Below, piece after piece: positions 5,435-7,093 of a stretch of DNA of 7,093 bases. Positions within the stretch are counted from its first letter, which is position 1, and each line of letters starts with the position of its first letter. Both the position numbers and the translations under genes were made by a program. The notes under the pieces are model-generated. The model ran no database searches. It was not told where the DNA came from and worked only from the letters and a program-made list of their open reading frames with translations. Origin of the DNA: JBBRHH01 sp038222915 (GTDB lineage Bacteria; Planctomycetota; Phycisphaerae; Tepidisphaerales; Tepidisphaeraceae); contig JBBRHH010000321.1 in assembly GCA_038222915.1 (NCBI GenBank), positions 1 to 7,093 of the forward strand, given 5' to 3'.

Positions 5435-7093
5435 TTGATAAACAACATCTCGCGATAAGTCGGCAGGGGCCAGAGGTCATCCGCCACGATTGTTTCCAGC
5501 TTATCGGCGGCCTTGCGCAACTCGCCCAGGGCCGGGAAGACATGCTCGCGCATGTGCTTGGCATGGGCGTAAGCATCGCCGTCGCCGTGGTGCGACTGGG
5601 CCTTCTCGAGAGCCCCGATGCCGCGCTCGAGATCATTAATCGTCGTGATCAGCGTTCCCAGCAGTGCCACGCCAGCGGGCTGTGCGGCGCCGGCGGCCTT
5701 GCCCGCGGCGATCGACTCCGCCACTTCCCTCTGATACCGCAGTGCGGCCGGCAGAATCTGGCTCTTGGCGATCACAGTGGCCGTCTTGGCCTCAATGTCG
5801 AGCGTCTTGACGTAGAGTTCGGAAAGGATGACGAAGCGGCTCTGCAATTCCTTCTCCGTGTACACCTTGTACTTGCTGAAGAGTTCGATGGTGTCCTTGC
5901 GGATAACCACCGGCAGGACTTCGATGGTGTTCTTGAGGTTTGGCAGGCCGCGCTTCTCGGCCTCGGCATGCCATTCTTCCGAATAGCCGTTGCCGTTGTA
6001 CAAAACCTTCTTGCTCTCTTTCACGATCGGTGGCAGAAGCTCCTGGATCGCTGTCGTCAGGTTCTTCCCGGCCTTCAACTCGGCCTCAAGCTTCGTCGCC
6101 ATATAGTCCAGCGACTCGGCCACGATCGTGTTCAACACCGTGTTCGGACCGGCAATGTTCGCGCTCGAACCCACTGCGCGGAACTCAAACTTGTTGCCCG
6201 TAAACGCAAACGGGGAAGTACGATTACGGTCGCCGGCCTCCTTCGGAAGCGGCGGCAATACGCTGACGCCCGTCTGGAAAATGCCGCCCTGCTTGCTGCT
6301 CTTGGCCGGGCCTTTTTCGATCTGTTCAAAAACGTCGATCAACTGCTCGCCAAGGAACACACTGATGATTGCCGGTGGGGCTTCGTTGGCGCCAAGTCGA
6401 TGATCATTGTGGGCCGACGCGATCGACAGACGCAGGATCTCACTGTATTTCGCAACCGCGCGGATGACGGCGGTGCAGAAGACCAGGAACTGTGCATTGT
6501 CGTGCGGGTTGTCACCCGGGTTGAGCAGGTTCTCGCCACCATCGGTCGACATCGACCAATTGTTGTGCTTACCCGAACCATTCACGCCCGCGAACGGCTT
6601 TTCATGGAGGAGGCAGACGAGGCCGTACTTGTCGGCCGTCTTGCGCATCACTTCCATCGTCAAGTTCTGATGGTCGATCGCCAGATTGCTCAGCTCAAAC
6701 AACGGAGCGAGCTCGTACTGGCTGGGCGCCACTTCGTTATGGCGCGTCTTGGCCGGTACGCCAAACTTGAAAAGCTCCAGTTCCAGATCGGCCATGAACG
6801 CCAAAACGCGTTCCGGAATCGATCCGAAATATTGATCTTCCAACTCCTGGCCCTTCGGCGGCGTTGCGCCAAACAGCGTTCGGCCAGTGGTGATCAAGTC
6901 AGGCCGCAGCAGGTAAAAATTCTTGTCGATCAGGAAATATTCCTGTTCGGGTCCAACCGTCGTAAACACGTGCTTCGCGGCCGTGTTTCCAAACAGCCGC
7001 AGAACCCGAAGGGCCTGCGTATTCAGTGCGTCCATCGAACGCAGTACCGGCGTCTTCTTGTCGAGCGCCTCGCCCGTCCAGCTCAAAAACGCC
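5431..7093 (-). CDS. glnN: Glutamine synthetase type III, C-terminal part (5' end beyond window)
   Basis: Glutamine synthetase makes glutamine from glutamate, ammonia and ATP in the cytoplasm, the entry step of nitrogen assimilation. Type III enzymes are large (about 720-730 residues), with extra N- and C-terminal regions. Here about 553 codons are present; the frame is open to the right edge, so about 170 N-terminal residues are missing and the TTG at 7086 is not the start. Hallmarks seen, numbered from that TTG: SWTGEALDKKTPVLRSMDAL (2-21), GPEQEYFLID with metal-binding glutamates (45-54), TRHNEVAPSQYELAP (114-128), HEKPFAGVNGSGKHNNWS (161-178), NDHRLGANEAPPA (227-239), and NRTSPFAFTGNKFEFRAVGS (288-307). 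These are family-specific type III sequences. The C-terminal 150 residues form the type III helical extension with an Ala/Gly-rich stretch at 459-474. No disruption is visible. An intrinsic terminator follows. Any PII or adenylylation control cannot be judged here. Confidence 0.97.
   Translation of the reverse strand, partial: AFLSWTGEALDKKTPVLRSMDALNTQALRVLRLFGNTAAKHVFTTVGPEQEYFLIDKNFYLLRPDLITTGRTLFGATPPKGQELEDQYFGSIPERVLAFMADLELELFKFGVPAKTRHNEVAPSQYELAPLFELSNLAIDHQNLTMEVMRKTADKYGLVCLLHEKPFAGVNGSGKHNNWSMSTDGGENLLNPGDNPHDNAQFLVFCTAVIRAVAKYSEILRLSIASAHNDHRLGANEAPPAIISVFLGEQLIDVFEQIEKGPAKSSKQGGIFQTGVSVLPPLPKEAGDRNRTSPFAFTGNKFEFRAVGSSANIAGPNTVLNTIVAESLDYMATKLEAELKAGKNLTTAIQELLPPIVKESKKVLYNGNGYSEEWHAEAEKRGLPNLKNTIEVLPVVIRKDTIELFSKYKVYTEKELQSRFVILSELYVKTLDIEAKTATVIAKSQILPAALRYQREVAESIAAGKAAGAAQPAGVALLGTLITTINDLERGIGALEKAQSHHGDGDAYAHAKHMREHVFPALGELRKAADKLETIVADDLWPLPTYREMLFIK

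Overview
The window looks like a piece of a moderately GC-rich bacterial chromosome, most likely from the Planctomycetota (a Phycisphaerae-type lineage is my guess) or a related PVC bacterium. The reasons are the family mix: a type III glutamine synthetase, a secreted WD-like/PQQ-like beta-propeller with the 'DWP.FLGP' N-terminal motif common in planctomycete proteomes, and an MJ0042-type zinc ribbon fused to a membrane-anchored hydrolase. This assignment is inferred from gene families only. All supported genes lie on the minus strand, so transcription runs from high to low coordinates.

Reading in the direction of transcription: (1) 7093-5431 is the C-terminal three quarters of glnN (glutamine synthetase III), cut by the window edge and closed by a textbook intrinsic terminator (5397-5369). 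(2) 5316-4682 is a two-gene MNT-HEPN toxin-antitoxin cassette. It has its own promoter, placed so that the mRNA probably starts at the antitoxin ATG (leaderless). The MNT antitoxin mntA is intact, but the HEPN toxin hepT carries an in-frame TAA at codon 54, upstream of its R-x4-H-x-Y catalytic motif, so it is a pseudogene in this sequence. (3) 4633-1244 is a two-gene operon: promoter, zinc-ribbon/TM/alpha-beta-hydrolase protein, then a secreted beta-propeller protein 37 nt downstream. (4) 1243-711 is a 533-nt stretch with no convincing gene. It opens with a good extended -10 promoter (1189-1162) followed by a chain of strong hairpins, so it is either a very long structured 5' leader or an independent small RNA. 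(5) 710-9 encodes a small exported protein of unknown function with beta-helix-like sequence, translated from an ATG with a strong Shine-Dalgarno.

The genes do not form one pathway. glnN serves ammonium assimilation. The MNT-HEPN module is a decayed defence/maintenance cassette sitting between transcription units. The hydrolase/propeller pair and the downstream secreted protein all point to the cell envelope or periplasm. The most unusual items are the structured leader RNA, the nonsense-mutated toxin beside an intact leaderless antitoxin, and the zinc-ribbon/hydrolase fusion.
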